In this document: positions 63,710-64,000 of the stretch, in pieces
How positions within the stretch are numbered: position 1 is the first letter of the stretch
Layout: each line of letters starts with the position of its first letter
Assembly (NCBI RefSeq): GCF_001618955.1
Contig: NZ_LVYV01000023.1
Span: 434,001 to 498,000, forward strand
Direction: 5' to 3'
Length of the DNA stretch: 64,000 nucleotides
From: Tardiphaga robiniae
GTDB lineage: Bacteria; Pseudomonadota; Alphaproteobacteria; Rhizobiales; Xanthobacteraceae
Made by a program: the position numbers and the translations under genes
The notes under the pieces: model-generated
Databases searched by the model: none
What the model saw: the letters and a program-made list of their open reading frames with translations, nothing else
What the model was told of the DNA's origin: nothing

Positions 63710-64000
63710 ATGAAGCACCTGTTATCCAGCGCCGCCCGACGCATGGCGTCGTCCGAAGCGCTGGTCCGCCCGATCAGCATGGCTGCCGATATGTTCATGG
63801 GCACGCGTGGCTGCCTGATGACCTTTCATCGCGGCGCTTCAGCCAGGACCTGGGAAAAGCTGCCCAACCGCGACTTCTATCTCGATACGAATTTTCTCGA
63901 TCAGTTCCTGTCGCATCTGAAGCAACGCGGCTGGGATGTCGTGACGATGGAAGAAGCGATCCAGCGCTCGAAGGCTGGAAAGTCCAACGATCGCTTCGTC
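63710..64000 (+). CDS. Polysaccharide deacetylase (NodB-like), 5' part
   Basis: The first 97 codons are in the window; the gene runs off the right edge. The start is the ATG at 63710. The N-terminal sequence has the family opening GCLMTFHRGAS, then FYLDTNFLDQFLSHLKQRGW and DVVTMEEAI. The catalytic D-D motif would lie just beyond the edge. It probably N- or O-deacetylates the exopolysaccharide made by the genes upstream. Confidence 0.78.
   Translation, partial: MKHLLSSAARRMASSEALVRPISMAADMFMGTRGCLMTFHRGASARTWEKLPNRDFYLDTNFLDQFLSHLKQRGWDVVTMEEAIQRSKAGKSNDRFV

Noticed and set aside
1-64000. CRISPR arrays, tRNA or rRNA genes, prophage
   Set aside because: No regularly spaced direct repeats, cloverleaf-like stretches, rRNA sequence or phage structural genes were seen by eye; a dedicated scan could still find a short RNA I missed.

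Overview
The window looks like a chromosomal segment of an alphaproteobacterium of the Bradyrhizobium / Rhodopseudomonas / Afipia group (Nitrobacteraceae). I infer this from the high G+C coding DNA, the tkt-gap-pgk-fba block, the DUF4164-zapA-6S RNA-ygfA neighbourhood, the ruvC-ruvA-ruvB block, and GC-rich palindromic intergenic repeats of a kind common in that group. I saw no rRNA, tRNA, CRISPR array, insertion sequence or prophage.

Layout. 1-5.6 kb: 5' end of a MotA/TolQ/ExbB-like membrane protein, the wreck of a cyclopropane-synthase-like methyltransferase, and a two-gene RND efflux pump. 5.7-15.6 kb (minus strand): suhB, a Sel1-repeat protein, a divergent ThiE-fold protein, class I and class II fructose-bisphosphate aldolases, pgk, gap and tkt. 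15.9-18.4 kb (plus): DUF4164, zapA, a 6S RNA candidate, ygfA and a YmdB-like phosphoesterase. 18.4-22.4 kb (minus): a three-gene periplasmic molybdenum hydroxylase with its c-type cytochrome. 22.7-26.0 kb: a PPK2, a small secreted protein and a soluble chemoreceptor-like protein with a PilZ-like middle. 26.2-30.1 kb (plus): yebC and ruvC-ruvA-membrane protein-ruvB-NUDIX, overlapping or nearly so.

30.1-35.3 kb is a synteny break. A ybgC reading frame starts on the NUDIX stop codon but ends after 35 codons. It is followed by an ornithine aminotransferase gene, a large UPF0182 gene, an AT-richer spacer and then a second, complete but divergent ybgC. 35.4-43.8 kb holds a DUF1348 gene and a carbon-phosphorus lyase operon phnGHIJKLMN with divergent phnF, followed by a PPOX-family gene. 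The transporter genes phnCDE are absent here.

44.0-58.1 kb is the most interesting part: an HU gene and a dispersed repeat, then an apparent catabolic island. One arm (minus) has a ferredoxin reductase, an IclR regulator and a frameshifted CHMI-type isomerase. The other arm (plus) has an exported amidohydrolase, an alpha-only Rieske oxygenase, a glutamine-synthetase-like ligase, a solute-binding protein, a cytoplasmic amidohydrolase and LivHMGF. Two exact copies of TGTTC-N7-GAACA lie between the arms. The set suggests uptake, gamma-glutamylation, ring oxidation and hydrolysis of an unidentified amine- or amide-bearing aromatic compound. This is inference; the substrate is not visible in the sequence.

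58.1-64 kb: a DUF1328 membrane peptide, then an exopolysaccharide cluster (Wzc/ExoP-like co-polymerase, GT4 glycosyltransferase, MurJ-family flippase, polysaccharide deacetylase running off the window).
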